Below, in pieces: positions 8,051 through 17,584 of a stretch of 64,000 nucleotides of DNA. Position 1 is the first letter of the stretch; each line of letters starts with the position of its first letter. The notes under the pieces were generated by a model. That model saw only the letters and a program-made list of their open reading frames with translations. It ran no database searches and was not told the DNA's origin. The DNA is from Streptomyces sp. HSG2 (lineage in GTDB: Bacteria; Actinomycetota; Actinomycetes; Streptomycetales; Streptomycetaceae), in contig NZ_CP066801.1 of the NCBI RefSeq assembly GCF_016598575.1, positions 1,793,501 through 1,857,500 on the forward strand. The letters are read 5' to 3'. The translations under genes were made by a program, and so were the position numbers.

Positions 8051-9256
8051 TCAGGCCGCCGGGCGGGGCCGGGGCGCCGGGTCGTCCCGACCGAGCCCGT
8101 CGAGCACCGTCTCAGCGCGGCGCAACGTCGCCTCGTCGGAGGTGTCCGTCTCCAGATCCGGGGTCAGGCCGACGCCGTCCACCCCGTGGCCCGCCGGGGT
8201 GCGGTAGTGCCCGACCGTGAGCTCGGCGGTGGAGCCGTCGGGCAGCGTGCTCGGCATCTGCACCGCGCCCTTGCCGAAGGTGCGGGCGCCCAGGACGACG
8301 GCCCGGCCCCGGTCCCGGAGGGCGCCGGCGAGCAGTTCGGCCGCGCTCATCGTGCCTCCGTCGACGAGGGCGACCAGCGGTCGGGCGGTGTCGCCGCCCG
8401 TCTCCGCGTGGAGGGCCCGCTCGGACCCGTCGACGTCGTAGGTGGCGACCAGCCCGCCGTCGAGGAAGACCGAGGCCGTCTCCACTGCCTCGGCCACCAG
8501 ACCGCCGGAGTTCCCGCGCAGGTCGAGGACGATCCCGGCTTCCTCCGGCGCGGCGCGGACCGCCGCGCGCACCTGTTCGCCCGCGCCCCGGGTGAAGGAC
8601 GCCACCCGGACCAGGGTGGCCCCGCCGTCGAGATCGCGCGTGGTCACCGGGCGCGTGGTGACCGTCGCCCGGCGCACCGTCTCGGTCCACACGCGGGTGC
8701 CGCGCTCCAGTTCGATCGACACCTCGGTGCCCGCTGGATCCCGTACCGAGTCGCCGCGCAGGAGGGCGACGACCTCGGTGACCGGCACCCCGTCGACCGA
8801 CCGGCCGTCCACACCGCGCAGCCGGTCTCCGGCGACGATCCCCGCGTCGGCCGCCGGCGAATCCGGCCTGACCCGCGCCACCTCGACGGCGCCGCCCCGA
8901 ACCCGTCGCGCGGCGATCCCGACACCGGTGTAGCGGCCGTCGAGAGCCTCGGCCAGCTCCCGGTACTCGCTTCGCGAGTAGACGGCCCCCCAGCGGTCGC
9001 CGCTGCGGCCGACGGCCCGCTCGGCGGCCTCCACCGGGGAGCCGCCGGCGGCCATCGCCTCGGCCGCCGCCCGGGCGACCTCCGCGTGGTGCGGGGCGGG
9101 GGCGACGTGGCCGGGCCGGTCGGAGGATGCTCCGGGCGGTGCCTCCACGGGCGATCCGGTGGCGGCTCCGGCCACGAGGACACCGACGAACGCCAGTGTC
9201 AGGGAGCCCCCGTGACGGACGTGGCGGGGCGGGCGGAACAGGTCGCGACCTGACAT
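8051..9256 (-). CDS. S41 family C-terminal processing protease (secreted, PDZ-containing)
   Basis: A 401-residue protein. A signal peptide or N-terminal anchor ([20 protein letters not shown]) is followed by a helical domain and a PDZ domain around [14 protein letters not shown]...[18 protein letters not shown]. The tail-specific protease domain has [10 protein letters not shown], the nucleophile Ser in [15 protein letters not shown] and the catalytic Lys in RTFGKGAVQ. It should degrade or mature proteins outside the membrane. The gene lies downstream of ftsEX with a 160-bp gap and upstream of smpB. The ATG chosen has no ribosome site but sits seven bases from a TACACT box, which suggests a leaderless message. 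Confidence 0.88.
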   Translation of the reverse strand: MSGRDLFRPPRHVRHGGSLTLAFVGVLVAGAATGSPVEAPPGASSDRPGHVAPAPHHAEVARAAAEAMAAGGSPVEAAERAVGRSGDRWGAVYSRSEYRELAEALDGRYTGVGIAARRVRGGAVEVARVRPDSPAADAGIVAGDRLRGVDGRSVDGVPVTEVVALLRGDSVRDPAGTEVSIELERGTRVWTETVRRATVTTRPVTTRDLDGGATLVRVASFTRGAGEQVRAAVRAAPEEAGIVLDLRGNSGGLVAEAVETASVFLDGGLVATYDVDGSERALHAETGGDTARPLVALVDGGTMSAAELLAGALRDRGRAVVLGARTFGKGAVQMPSTLPDGSTAELTVGHYRTPAGHGVDGVGLTPDLETDTSDEATLRRAETVLDGLGRDDPAPRPRPAA

Positions 9257-9263
9257 GGCGGCG

Positions 9264-9269
9264 AGTGTA
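9264..9269 (-). promoter_or_regulatory. candidate -10 box for a leaderless S41 protease message
   Basis: TACACT on the minus strand lies seven bases before the ATG at 9256, so the predicted first transcribed base is the start codon. No convincing -35 is visible. Confidence 0.4.
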
Positions 9270-9416
9270 GTGCCGCGAATGGAGGGCGCCCCCTCGGACC
9301 GGCGACTCCGGCCGGGTGTCGCGCCGCGCCGCACGCGGGGGCCGGGGTCCCTCCCTCGGAAGCCCGGGCGGCCGGGTCCGCGAGCATCCCGCCCGGGAGC
9401 GACCCTGGGCGGTCCC

Positions 9417-10334
9417 TCAGACCCTCAGGTACTTGCGCAGGGCGAAGAATGCGGCGAGGGCGGGCATCAGGAGACTGGTCGCCAGGATGAGCGGCAGCGT
9501 CTTGAGGACGGAGTCCAGTCCGACGAAGTTGATCAACGCGAGCTTCTCGGACAGGGCCAGTCCGTGGTCGATGACGAAGTACTGGGCGAAGAGCAGGAAT
9601 CCGCAGGCGAGCACACCGCCGATCAACCCGGCCACCGCCGCCTCGGCGATGAAGGGCGCCTGGATGTAGAACCCGGAGGCCCCCACGAGGCGCATGATGC
9701 CGGTCTCCCGCCGCCGGCTGAACGCCGACACCCGCACGGTGTTCACGATCAGCAACAGGGCGACGACCAGCATCAGCGTCATGATCGCCCCGGCGGCGAG
9801 GTTCATGACCCCCAGCAACTCGAAGAGGTTGTCCAGGATGCCCCGTTGGTCCTGGACCGCCTGCACCCCGTCCCTGCCTTCGAAGGCACTCGCGATGACC
9901 TGGTACTTCTCCGGGTCGGTCAACTTGATCCGGTAGGACTCGGGCATCTGATCGGGCGTCAGGGAACTGGCCAGCGGCGAGTCCTGGGACTGCTCCCGGT
10001 AGTGCCGGTAGGCCTCCTCCCGCGTCTCGAAGGTGACCGTGTCCACGACCGACATCTCCTTGAGGTCGGCCTGGATCCGCTGCTTCTGGTCCTCGGTGAC
10101 GGCCCCCTTGGCGCAGTTCGGGTCGGAGACGGCGTCGCTCTTGTTGCAGAGGTAGATCGAGACGTTGATCTTGTCGTACCAGTAGCCCTTCATCGTGTTC
10201 ACCTGTTCGCTCATCAGGAGCGACCCACCGAACAGGGCGAGCGACAGCGCTACGGAGACGATGACGGCGAAGGTCATCGTCAGGTTGCGTCGGAGACCGA
10301 CACCGATCTCCGACAGGACGAACTGGGCGCGCAT
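9417..10334 (-). CDS. ftsX: cell-division ABC transporter permease FtsX
   Basis: A 305-residue protein with the FtsX layout. A short cytoplasmic N-terminus with RRNLTMTFAVIVSVALSLAL (helix 1) leads to a large extracellular domain of about 120 residues containing two cysteines, YLCNKSDAVSDPNC. Three more helices follow, with SAFSRRRETGIMRLVGASG between helices 2 and 3. FtsX transmits ATP hydrolysis by FtsE to cell-wall hydrolases at the division site. It lies 50 bp downstream of ftsE and is probably cotranscribed. The stop codon is followed by a 160-bp gap to the S41 protease. Confidence 0.96.
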   Translation of the reverse strand: MRAQFVLSEIGVGLRRNLTMTFAVIVSVALSLALFGGSLLMSEQVNTMKGYWYDKINVSIYLCNKSDAVSDPNCAKGAVTEDQKQRIQADLKEMSVVDTVTFETREEAYRHYREQSQDSPLASSLTPDQMPESYRIKLTDPEKYQVIASAFEGRDGVQAVQDQRGILDNLFELLGVMNLAAGAIMTLMLVVALLLIVNTVRVSAFSRRRETGIMRLVGASGFYIQAPFIAEAAVAGLIGGVLACGFLLFAQYFVIDHGLALSEKLALINFVGLDSVLKTLPLILATSLLMPALAAFFALRKYLRV

Positions 10335-10384
10335 GGCGTCTGGTCAAGCCTTTCCGTGCGTCTTCGCGGCGTCCGCGGCGGTCT

Positions 10385-11074
10385 TCAGTGCTGGTAGCCG
10401 TAGACGCCGCGAACCTGGTCGCGGACGAGACGGCCGGTCTCCAGCTCGATGACGCGCTTGCGCATCTGGTCGACGATGTTCTGGTCGTGCGTCGCCATGA
10501 TCACCGTGGTGCCCGTGCGGTTGATCCGGTCCAGCAGCTTCATGATCCCGACGGAGGTCTGCGGGTCCAGATTGCCCGTGGGCTCGTCGGCGATGAGCAG
10601 CTTGGGGCGGTTCACGAACGCCCGGGCGATGGCCACGCGCTGCTGTTCGCCACCGGACAACTCCCCGGGCATCCGCGTCTCCTTGCCGCCGAGTCCGACC
10701 AGGTCGAGGACCTGAGGCACGGACTTGCGGATCTCTCCGCGCGACTTGCCGATCACTTCCTGGGCGAAGGCGACGTTCTCGGCGACCGTCTTGTTCGGCA
10801 GCAGCCGGAAGTCCTGGAAGACCGTGCCCAACTGACGGCGCAGGTGGGGCACCTTCCACTGGGACAGTCGGGCCAGATCCTTGCCCAGGACGTGGACCTG
10901 TCCATGGCTGGCCCGCTCCTCCCGGAGCACCAGACGCAGGAAGGTGGACTTCCCGGAACCGGAGGAACCCACGAGGAACACGAACTCCCCCTTGTCGACC
11001 TCCAGGGAGAGATCGCGCAGGGCGGGGCGGTTCTGCTTGGGGTAGACCTTGGAGACGCTGTCGAATCGGATCAC
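10385..11074 (-). CDS. ftsE: cell-division ABC transporter ATP-binding protein FtsE
   Basis: A 229-residue ABC ATPase of standard FtsE length. Walker A is GSSGSGKST (36-44), the Q-loop sits in VFQDFR, the signature is LSGGEQQR (from 139), Walker B is LLIADEP (159-165), and the switch His is in MATHD. It partners FtsX to couple ATP hydrolysis to peptidoglycan hydrolase activation in the envelope. The gene heads the ftsE-ftsX pair and is divergent from a small zinc-ribbon gene. Confidence 0.97.
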   Translation of the reverse strand: MIRFDSVSKVYPKQNRPALRDLSLEVDKGEFVFLVGSSGSGKSTFLRLVLREERASHGQVHVLGKDLARLSQWKVPHLRRQLGTVFQDFRLLPNKTVAENVAFAQEVIGKSRGEIRKSVPQVLDLVGLGGKETRMPGELSGGEQQRVAIARAFVNRPKLLIADEPTGNLDPQTSVGIMKLLDRINRTGTTVIMATHDQNIVDQMRKRVIELETGRLVRDQVRGVYGYQH

Positions 11075-11183
11075 GTATGCACCACGGGTCGCCGGAGGTG
11101 GACGAGCGTGACCTTACGCGAAACGGGCGGGCGCTCGCAGTCGCCGGTCACGCTTGGGCGAGGGTACGCGGTTTGTTCCCTCG

Positions 11184-11210
11184 CTCCGCGCGGGGACCCA
11201 CCGCGCGGAG
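11184..11210. repeat. inverted repeat between ftsE and the zinc-ribbon gene
   Basis: CTCCGCGCGG and CCGCGCGGAG are perfect 10-bp arms around a 7-nt loop. They sit in the divergent intergenic region, 110 bp upstream of ftsE and 97 bp upstream of the plus-strand gene. An operator or leader hairpin is possible. Confidence 0.6.
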
Positions 11211-11306
11211 TGGCCGGGGATCCGGCACAGTGGGGAAGGAACACCTGCGGACCCGTGAGCGTTGGAATGCCCGAGAGGGGCGCACCGGTGCGAGGAGGGC
11301 GAGCGG

Positions 11307-11498
11307 ATGACGTACGACCGGTTGGTGTGCGCGAACTGCGCCGCGCCGGTGAGCGAGGGTCGCTGCCCCGTCTGCCGGGCCAGCCGTGAGCGGCTGCGGC
11401 AGGGGGGCTTTCTGTCCGGGCTCGGTCCGGTCGCCTTGGCCGCTCTGCTGGCGGTCCTGGTGACCGCGCTGGCGCTCTTGGCGTACCAGGCGGCCTGA
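11307..11498 (+). CDS. small zinc-ribbon, tail-anchored membrane protein
   Basis: A 63-residue protein. The first part holds two Cys-X2-Cys knuckles, CANC and CPVC, eight residues apart, which suggests a single zinc ribbon. The second half is one hydrophobic helix, LGPVALAALLAVLVTALALLAY, reaching almost to the C-terminus. The start ATG has AGGAGGGC well placed; a longer in-frame ATG at 11262 has no ribosome site. I recall a similar short gene next to ftsEX in other streptomycetes, but no function is known to me. It ends just before a bidirectional terminator. Confidence 0.75.
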   Translation: MTYDRLVCANCAAPVSEGRCPVCRASRERLRQGGFLSGLGPVALAALLAVLVTALALLAYQAA

Positions 11499-11527
11499 CC
11501 TCGCAAGACGGTCCCCTCACGGACACC

Positions 11528-11560
11528 GGGAGGCCCGGAGCCGATCGCTCCGGGCCTCCC
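11528..11560. terminator. bidirectional terminator between convergent genes
   Basis: Perfect 14-bp arms, gggaggcccggagc and its complement, surround a 5-nt loop (cgatc). The stem lies between the ends of the zinc-ribbon gene (+) and the LAXTG protein gene (-). Confidence 0.85.
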
Positions 11561-11609
11561 TGTCGTGTCATGGAACCGCCCACGCTCGCCGCGAGGCGGG
11601 CGTCCGGGG

Positions 11610-12470
11610 TCAGGCCGCCGCACCCCGTCCGGTCGCCAGGCGCGGCAGGACGCGGAAGCCGACACCGCCGACGATCATCGTGGCGGCGCCGATCACCAGG
11701 AAGGTCATCTCCGCCGCACCGGTCTCGGCGAGTTCCTCGCCGCTGCCCTGGGCGGTGGTGGCGGACGCCGGGGCGTCGTCGCCGGTGTCCGTCAGAGCCG
11801 AGGAACCCTGTTCCTGCGTGGTGACCTCGTTGCCACCGGCGGGCGCGGTCTCGTCGAGGGGCGACACCCCACCGTCGGTCGCGTCGTCACCGCCGGCCGT
11901 GTCACCACCCGTGGAGTCACCACCGGTCGCGTCGTCACCACCGGCCGAGTCACCACCCGTGGAATCGCCACCGGTCGCGTCGTCACCGCCGGCCGTGTCA
12001 CCACCCGTGGAGTCACCACCGGTCGCGTCGTCACCACCGGCCGAGTCACCACCCGTGGAGTCACCACCGGTCGCGTCGTCACCACCGGCCGAGTCACCAC
12101 CGGTCGCGTCGTCACCACCGGCCGAGTCACCACCCGTGGAGTCACCACCGGTCGCGTCGTCACCACCGGCCGAGTCACCACCCGTGGAGTCACCACCGGT
12201 CGCGTCGTCACCACCGGCCGAGTCACCACCCGTGGAATCGCCACCGGTCGCGTCATCACCACCGGCCGAGTCGGTGTCGCAGTCGGGTCCGGTGCCGATC
12301 TCGCAGGCCTCGTCCTCCAGGAGACTCACGCCGATCACGGCGCCCTCGTCCTCGGTCGACGTCAGGCCCTCGAAAGCCGACGCCGCGCCCGCGGCGGTCA
12401 GCGAGGCGCCGGCCGCGATCATCGCACCGGCCGCCACACGCGCGACCCGGATCCGCGTCTTCTTCGTCAT
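11610..12470 (-). CDS. LAXTG-anchored cell-wall protein with Gly/Asp repeats (class E sortase substrate)
   Basis: A 286-residue secreted protein. The signal peptide runs to about ASA (30-32). A short acidic segment with two cysteines is followed by eight near-identical Gly/Asp/Ser/Thr repeats (residues 70-192) of consensus GGDDATGGDSTGGDSA. The C-terminal sorting signal is LAETG (247-251), a hydrophobic helix (MTFLVIGAATMIVGGVGF) and a short Arg-containing tail. LAXTG is the motif of class E sortases, which attach proteins to peptidoglycan in streptomycetes, so the mature protein should be covalently wall-linked. The very acidic repeats could bind cations. The gene is convergent with the zinc-ribbon gene and downstream of prfB. 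Confidence 0.85.
   Translation of the reverse strand: MTKKTRIRVARVAAGAMIAAGASLTAAGAASAFEGLTSTEDEGAVIGVSLLEDEACEIGTGPDCDTDSAGGDDATGGDSTGGDSAGGDDATGGDSTGGDSAGGDDATGGDSTGGDSAGGDDATGGDSAGGDDATGGDSTGGDSAGGDDATGGDSTGGDTAGGDDATGGDSTGGDSAGGDDATGGDSTGGDTAGGDDATDGGVSPLDETAPAGGNEVTTQEQGSSALTDTGDDAPASATTAQGSGEELAETGAAEMTFLVIGAATMIVGGVGFRVLPRLATGRGAAA
11895..12263 (-). repeat. in-frame 48-bp tandem repeats in the LAXTG protein gene
   Basis: There are seven 48-bp units and one 33-bp unit, each encoding GGDDATGGDSTGGDSA or its shortened form, differing mainly by S/T in the next-to-last codon. A partial ninth unit follows. Near identity at the DNA level predicts copy-number variation between strains. Confidence 0.95.
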
Positions 12471-12716
12471 GTAACCGCTACCCCCAGTAGCCGAATCGTC
12501 AGACAGGCGTGCTCGGAGCCGTGATCGACGGGGGATGGCCGTACGGCACCCGAACCCCGGATCACCTGCGCCCCGGAAGTGCGCACGCCTCGCATCACCA
12601 TTTCGAGTTTCGGACGTCTCGTCAAGGTCGTTCCGGGCGGGATGTTCGGCCGCGAACCGTATGCCGGAAAGAGAACGGCACAAGAAACTCGACAGGGCCG
12701 GAAAACGCCCACGAGA
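12471..12716. other. intergenic, upstream of the LAXTG protein gene
   Basis: No gene is visible. It should contain the promoter of the minus-strand LAXTG gene, but no clear -10/-35 pair or ribosome site could be assigned. One strand reads as a tRNA-antisense-like peptide, but no cloverleaf can be built. Confidence 0.5.
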
Positions 12717-12751
12717 AAGGCAACCGCCGCCCCGCGGGCGGCGGTTGCCTT
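12717..12751 (-). terminator. terminator of prfB
   Basis: A perfect 16-bp stem (aaggcaaccgccgccc and its complement) with a 3-nt loop lies 29 bp past the prfB stop codon. On the minus strand it is followed by TTTCTC. Confidence 0.9.
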
Positions 12752-12779
12752 GTCGACAAAGCCGCCTTCGAAGATCGTC

Positions 12780-13886
12780 CTACTTCTCCCGCTGCTTGCG
12801 CCAGCGGATCCCCGCTTCCAGGAAGGCGTCGATCTCGCCGTTGAAGACCGCCTCCGGGTTGCCGACTTCGTGCTCCGTCCGCAGGTCCTTCACCATCTGG
12901 TACGGATGCAACACGTAGGAACGCATCTGATTGCCCCACGAATTCCCGCCATCGCCCTTGAGGGCGTCCATCTTGGCCTGCTCCTCCTGGCGTCGGCGTT
13001 CCAGCAGCTTGGCCTGGAGGACGTTCATCGCGGTGGCGCGGTTCTGGATCTGAGAGCGCTCGTTCTGACAGGAGACCACGATTCCCGTGGGGATGTGCGT
13101 GATCCGTACGGCGGAGTCGGTGGTGTTCACGCCCTGTCCCCCGGGCCCGGAGGAGCGGTACACGTCGACGCGGAGCTCCGACTCGTCGATCTCGACGTGG
13201 TCGGACTGCTCGACGACCGGCAGCACCTCCACTCCGGCGAAGGACGTCTGGCGACGGCCCTGGTTGTCGAAGGGGGAGATCCGCACCAGGCGGTGGGTTC
13301 CCTGCTCGACCGAGAGCGTGCCGTAGGCGTAGGGGACCTGCACGGCGAAGGTGGTCGACTTGATGCCGGCCTCCTCCGCGTACGACGTCTCGTAGACCTC
13401 GGTCTTGTACCCGTGCCGCTCCGCCCAGCGCAGGTACATCCGCTGGAGCCGCTCGGCGAAGTCGGCGGCGTCCACACCGCCCGCCTCCGCCCGGATGTTG
13501 ACGACCGCCTCCCGGGCGTCGTACTCGCCGCTGAGGAGGGTGCGCACCTCCATCTCGTCGAGCGCCTTGCGGACGGCCGTCAGCTCCGTCTCGACCTCGG
13601 CCCGGGTGTCGGGGTCGTCCTCCTCCTCGGCCATCTCGAACAGCACGGCGAGATCGTCGATCCGGCCGCGCAGCGTCTCGGCCTTCCGCACCTCGGCCTG
13701 GAGGTGGGAGAGCCGACTGGTGATCTTCTGCGCCGCGTCCGGGTCGTCCCACAGCGACGGCGCCGCCGCCTGCTCCTCCAGCAGCGCGATGTCTGCCCTC
13801 ATCCGGTCGAGGTCCAGGACGGCCTCGATCGACTCCATGGTCGAGGAGAGGGATTTGAGCTCTTCGGATACGTCGACGACTGCCAC
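12780..13886 (-). CDS. prfB: peptide chain release factor 2
   Basis: A 368-residue class I release factor. SPF (204-206) is the codon-recognition tripeptide specific for UGA/UAA, and GPGGQGVN with GGQ at 249-251 is the peptidyl-tRNA hydrolysis motif. The frame is continuous from [13 protein letters not shown] onward, so there is no programmed +1 frameshift of the E. coli type. The gene stands alone between the pkaB kinase (90 bp upstream, same strand) and a strong terminator. Confidence 0.97.
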   Translation of the reverse strand: MAVVDVSEELKSLSSTMESIEAVLDLDRMRADIALLEEQAAAPSLWDDPDAAQKITSRLSHLQAEVRKAETLRGRIDDLAVLFEMAEEEDDPDTRAEVETELTAVRKALDEMEVRTLLSGEYDAREAVVNIRAEAGGVDAADFAERLQRMYLRWAERHGYKTEVYETSYAEEAGIKSTTFAVQVPYAYGTLSVEQGTHRLVRISPFDNQGRRQTSFAGVEVLPVVEQSDHVEIDESELRVDVYRSSGPGGQGVNTTDSAVRITHIPTGIVVSCQNERSQIQNRATAMNVLQAKLLERRRQEEQAKMDALKGDGGNSWGNQMRSYVLHPYQMVKDLRTEHEVGNPEAVFNGEIDAFLEAGIRWRKQREK

Positions 13887-13975
13887 GCGTCCAGCGTAAC
13901 GGCTTCGCCGGGCGGTCCACGCCGGACGGGCGACCCCGCCTCCCTCGGGTCCGGCGGCGGGCCGGGGCCCACCGG

Positions 13976-15229
13976 TCAGGGCACGGCCGGGACCGACCGC
14001 CGTGTCTCCCGCGCGGGGTCCGCGTCGGCATCGTCACCGGAAGCCGCCCACCGGGCACCGGCGCCGACCACCACGACCAGGAAGAGCGCCCCGGTGCCCA
14101 GCACCGCCCGGCGACGCCGCACGGCGGCCCGGTTGCGGGCCGACCCCGGACGCGGCGCGCCGCTGGCCCTGGGGACCCGTGCGGTGCCCCGGGCGCCGCC
14201 GGCCAGTTCATCGGGGCCGGGCACCCGCATGGAGGTGTGGGTGTCGCGGTTGGAGTCGGCGGGCCTGGCCCCGGGCACCAGCGGGACGGCCCCCCTGCGG
14301 CGCGCCGGGCCGTCCGTCGTCGAAGGGCCCTGCCGGGGCTCCGGGGCGGCGTGCCGACCGTCGGTGGGCTCGCCGTCCGGCTCGTCGACGTCCAGCGGGG
14401 GCGCCCCGGCCAGCGCCGGGAGCAGCTCGCGCAGCCGGACGGAGAGCTCCGAGGCCCGCAGCCGGGAGGCGGGCGCCTTCGCCAGGCACTGCACCAGCAG
14501 CCGCCACAGCTCGTCCGGCACTCCGGGGAGGGGGGCGACGGTCTCGGTGACATGGCGGCGCAGGACGGCACCGGGGTGTCCGCCGCCGAAGGGCGTGAAG
14601 CCGGCGAGCAGCTCGTACAGGACGGTGGCGAGCGCGTAGATGTCCACCGAGGCGCGGGGCGGCAGGCCCTCGACGATCTCGGGGGCCAGGTAGTCGGGCG
14701 TCCCGATGATCCTGGAGGCGCGGGAACGGCCGGGGGTGTCGATGAGCTTGGCGACGCCGAAGTCCGTCAACAAGGCGCGGTGCGAGCCGCCGGGGCCCAG
14801 CGGTCCCTCCATGTCCAGCAGCACGTTCTCCGGCTTGACGTCGCGGTGGACCACACCGGCGGCGTGGGCGGCGGCCAGCCCCTCGGCGACGTCGGCCGTG
14901 ATCGCGACGGCCGCCTCGGGCGCCATCCTGCGTTCCCGGTCGAGGCGTGTACGCAGGTCGGTGCCGCGCACCAGGTCCATGACGAGGGCCAGCTCCTCGC
15001 CGTCCACGACGAGGTCGCGCACGGCGACGACTCGGGGGTGCTCCAATCCCAGCAGGGCGGTCCGCTCCTGCGCGAAACGACCGACGAGTTCCCGGTCGGA
15101 CGCCAGATCCTCGCGAAGGATCTTGATCGCGACCGGACCCTCCGGCCCCTCGCCGAGCCACACCGTGCCGGCACTGCCCCTCCCCAGGATCTGGTGGGCG
15201 ACGTACCGGCTGCCGATCTTCCGTGCCAA
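13976..15229 (-). CDS. pkaB: membrane Ser/Thr protein kinase PkaB
   Basis: A 417-residue Hanks-type kinase, the length I recall for S. coelicolor PkaB. The kinase domain shows GRGSAGTVW, the ATP lysine K36, the catalytic HRD (128-130) with KPEN, DFG (156-158) and [10 protein letters not shown] Pro/Arg-rich linker leads to one membrane helix ([14 protein letters not shown]) near the end and a short extracellular tail, so there is no large sensor domain. I chose a TTG start ([10 protein letters not shown]) because GGAG lies seven bases before it and homologues begin there. The frame is open 45 codons further upstream. It lies between pkaA and prfB on the same strand. Confidence 0.9.
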   Translation of the reverse strand: MARKIGSRYVAHQILGRGSAGTVWLGEGPEGPVAIKILREDLASDRELVGRFAQERTALLGLEHPRVVAVRDLVVDGEELALVMDLVRGTDLRTRLDRERRMAPEAAVAITADVAEGLAAAHAAGVVHRDVKPENVLLDMEGPLGPGGSHRALLTDFGVAKLIDTPGRSRASRIIGTPDYLAPEIVEGLPPRASVDIYALATVLYELLAGFTPFGGGHPGAVLRRHVTETVAPLPGVPDELWRLLVQCLAKAPASRLRASELSVRLRELLPALAGAPPLDVDEPDGEPTDGRHAAPEPRQGPSTTDGPARRRGAVPLVPGARPADSNRDTHTSMRVPGPDELAGGARGTARVPRASGAPRPGSARNRAAVRRRRAVLGTGALFLVVVVGAGARWAASGDDADADPARETRRSVPAVP

Positions 15230-15450
15230 GACTGCTCCTACCGACGCGTATTGCGGCCCCACGTCCCCGGGGCCAGGCCCCGGAACCCCCGGACCAGGGC
15301 CCCCGGCCGACAAACTACGCGCCGGGGGGCCGAGGCTCGCCATGGAAGGGGAATTCGCCCGCACAATGTCGACAAGTCCCCGGAACGGCCGTCGACGGCG
15401 ACCGGCGGGAAGGGGGCGAAGCGGTGGCCGAGCGAGGCGGGACCGGCGAG

Positions 15451-17175
15451 TCAGCCGAGCCCGGCGCCACCGGCACCGGGGTCCGTCCCGCCCAGGTCAC
15501 CGACCCAGTCGGCGATACCTCCGACCCAGTCGCCGAGCATGTCCCAGTAGCCCTTGCCGACGCCGATCCACCCCTGGAGGGGGCTCAGCTCCCAGATCAG
15601 CCATCCGGCCACGACCAGGACGACCAATGTCACCAGGCACCCTTTCAGGCAGCCCAGGCCGGGGATCCGGAACCCGCGGCCGCGTGGACGCGGCTCTCGC
15701 GGTTCGCGGACCGCGCGCCGGGGCTCGGGTGCGGGCGGGGGGGCCAGGCGTCGCGGCGGCGGCTCGGCGCGGCGCCTCGGGGCCTGCGGTCGCGGCTCGG
15801 GCCGGACCTGGGGCTGGGGCTGGGGCGCGGCGTACGGCTGCGGCCGGCCCTCCGGCCCGTAGCCGTAGCCGCGCGGGGGTCGGGGCGGGCCGGCGTCGCC
15901 GGGCGGCGGCCCCTGGGGCCGGGTCACCTGACGCTGAGGGCGACGACGCAAGGGGTCCTGGGCCGGGTCCAGGTACTGGACCTGCGTCTGTTCGTTGCGG
16001 TCGCGGGCGGCGCGCAGCTGGTTCTGCCACGGATGCGGGTCGTCGGCGCCCTCACCGGGCGGCACGGGCGAGGGGGCGGGACCGGGCGGGCCCGGAGGCA
16101 TCGGCGGCACCGGAGGCATGACCGTCGTCGGGTCGGTGGCGCCCGCCGGACCGCCGGTGTGCGGCAGCACACTGGTCGCGGCGGCGGCGTCGTGGGAGCC
16201 CGCGCCGCGCGGCAGGACCTGCGTGGCGTCGGCGGCGCCCGGCGCTTCCGGCACCGGCGCGGGGGCCGGGTCGGGCACGAGCAGCGACCCCACCCGCTCC
16301 GCCGCGCCGATCCGCGCGGCGTCGGCGTGCACGCCGACGCCCTCGGCGACGACGCGCAACCCCCGGGCGAGGTTCTCTGCACCGGGCCGCTCGCCGGGGT
16401 TCTTGCGCAGGCACCGCTCCACGACGGTCCACAGCGGGTCCGGGAGCCCGGGGGGACGAGACGGCTCGGCGCTGAGGTGCTGGTGCAGCATTTCGAGGGC
16501 CGTGGCGCCGGAGAACGGCGGCCGGCCGGTGAGCAGTTCATAGAGGAGGACACCGGCCCCGTAGACGTCCACGGCGGAGGTCTGGGGTCGGCCCTCGGCG
16601 GACTCCGGCGCCACGTAGGCGGGCGTGCCGACGAACTCGTGGGTACGCGTGAGACCGGGCGAGTCGGCCAGCCGGGCGATGCCGAAGTCGGTGAGCATCG
16701 GGTACATCCGGCCGTCGTCCTGGCGGAGCAGGACGTTGGCCGGCTTGAGGTCGCGGTGGACCACGCCGTCGGCGTGGCTGGCGGCCAGCGCGTCGGCGAT
16801 CTGCGCGGTCAGCAGCGCCGCCGCGACCGGGGTGAAGGGACCGTTCTCGCGGAGGTGACGGTGCAGGTCCGGGCCGTCGACCAGGTCCATGACCAGGGCC
16901 AGCACGTCCCCCTCGACGACGAGGTCGCGCACTCGGACGATGTTGGGATGGGTCAGGCGGAGCAACACGGACCGCTCGCGCAGGAAGCGCATCACGATGT
17001 CCGGGTCGCCGGCGAGTTCCTCCTTGAGGACCTTGATCGCCACCGTCTCGCCGGGCTGTCCGGGCACGGCCGCCTCGGCGCCCGCCGTCTCTCGCTGACG
17101 GGCTCGCCAGACGGTGCCCGTGGCGCCGCGTCCGATCGGCTGTTCCAGGAGGTACTTGCTGCCTACCGGCCGCAC
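15451..17175 (-). CDS. pkaA: membrane Ser/Thr protein kinase PkaA
   Basis: A 574-residue Hanks-type kinase. Motifs are GRGATGTVW, K48, HRD (140-142) with KPAN, DFG (163-165) and GTPAYVAPE. A long Pro/Gln/Arg-rich, presumably disordered linker contains VLPRG/VLPHTGG-type repeats. One membrane helix (CLVTLVVLVVAGWLIW) and a short Trp/Gly-rich extracellular tail finish the protein. I take the GTG start (MRPVGSKYLLEQ) with GGGAG eight bases upstream; an ATG 17 codons upstream is possible. It is paired with pkaB 221 bp downstream, and the two paralogues are classical streptomycete kinases. Targets cannot be read from the sequence. Confidence 0.9.
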   Translation of the reverse strand: MRPVGSKYLLEQPIGRGATGTVWRARQRETAGAEAAVPGQPGETVAIKVLKEELAGDPDIVMRFLRERSVLLRLTHPNIVRVRDLVVEGDVLALVMDLVDGPDLHRHLRENGPFTPVAAALLTAQIADALAASHADGVVHRDLKPANVLLRQDDGRMYPMLTDFGIARLADSPGLTRTHEFVGTPAYVAPESAEGRPQTSAVDVYGAGVLLYELLTGRPPFSGATALEMLHQHLSAEPSRPPGLPDPLWTVVERCLRKNPGERPGAENLARGLRVVAEGVGVHADAARIGAAERVGSLLVPDPAPAPVPEAPGAADATQVLPRGAGSHDAAAATSVLPHTGGPAGATDPTTVMPPVPPMPPGPPGPAPSPVPPGEGADDPHPWQNQLRAARDRNEQTQVQYLDPAQDPLRRRPQRQVTRPQGPPPGDAGPPRPPRGYGYGPEGRPQPYAAPQPQPQVRPEPRPQAPRRRAEPPPRRLAPPPAPEPRRAVREPREPRPRGRGFRIPGLGCLKGCLVTLVVLVVAGWLIWELSPLQGWIGVGKGYWDMLGDWVGGIADWVGDLGGTDPGAGGAGLG

Positions 17176-17584
17176 GTCATGCGCTCCCTGTCGGTTGGTG
17201 GGCTGCTTGTCCGGGTCGACTCCGGTCGCCATGGGCGTTTCGGCCCCACTGTAATGCCGAGGCGCGCGCCGTCCGTCCCTCTCCGAGGACCCGGCGTCGG
17301 GCCGCGCGGAGGCACGGCCCCGCACGGCCCCTCGCGGACGGCGAGACGAGGGGCCGGACTGTCGGGGCGAAGACGCGCGAGACGGTCGCTTGGTTGCCGA
17401 ACACCGACGTGACGGATCTCAACCGTCTCCCGAACGATCACGGAGCCGGGGCCCGTCAGGCGATTTTCCGGGCAGAGGCGACCAATCAAGATCATTCGAT
17501 GGCGGTCCGGCGACGCGTCGTCGGTGACAGGTGGGAGGATGCCCGGGGTACTGGCGGCATGGTCGTGTGGCGGTGAGGACAGCA
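17176..17584. other. divergent intergenic region, pkaA / FHA-FtsK-like gene
   Basis: 409 bp with no gene. It must hold promoters for both directions. TACAGT on the minus strand near 17250 is a possible pkaA -10, but no matching -35 is clear. Nothing else is evident. Confidence 0.4.

Noticed and set aside
11792..12474. Regular repeat proteins on the other frames of 11.8-12.5 kb (Val/Thr/Arg or Ser/Pro repeats), or a CRISPR array
   Set aside because: All arise from the in-frame 48-bp repeats of the LAXTG protein gene. There are no unique spacers, so it is not a CRISPR.
12509..12620. A tRNA, suggested by a tRNA-antisense-like peptide reading
   Set aside because: No acceptor or T-arm pairing can be built; the T-loop-like sequence has mismatched stems.
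17531..17584. An upstream start for the FHA/FtsK-like protein
   Set aside because: The extra 18 codons (including WRHGRVAV) lack family character, and GAGG is correctly placed for the GTG at 17585.
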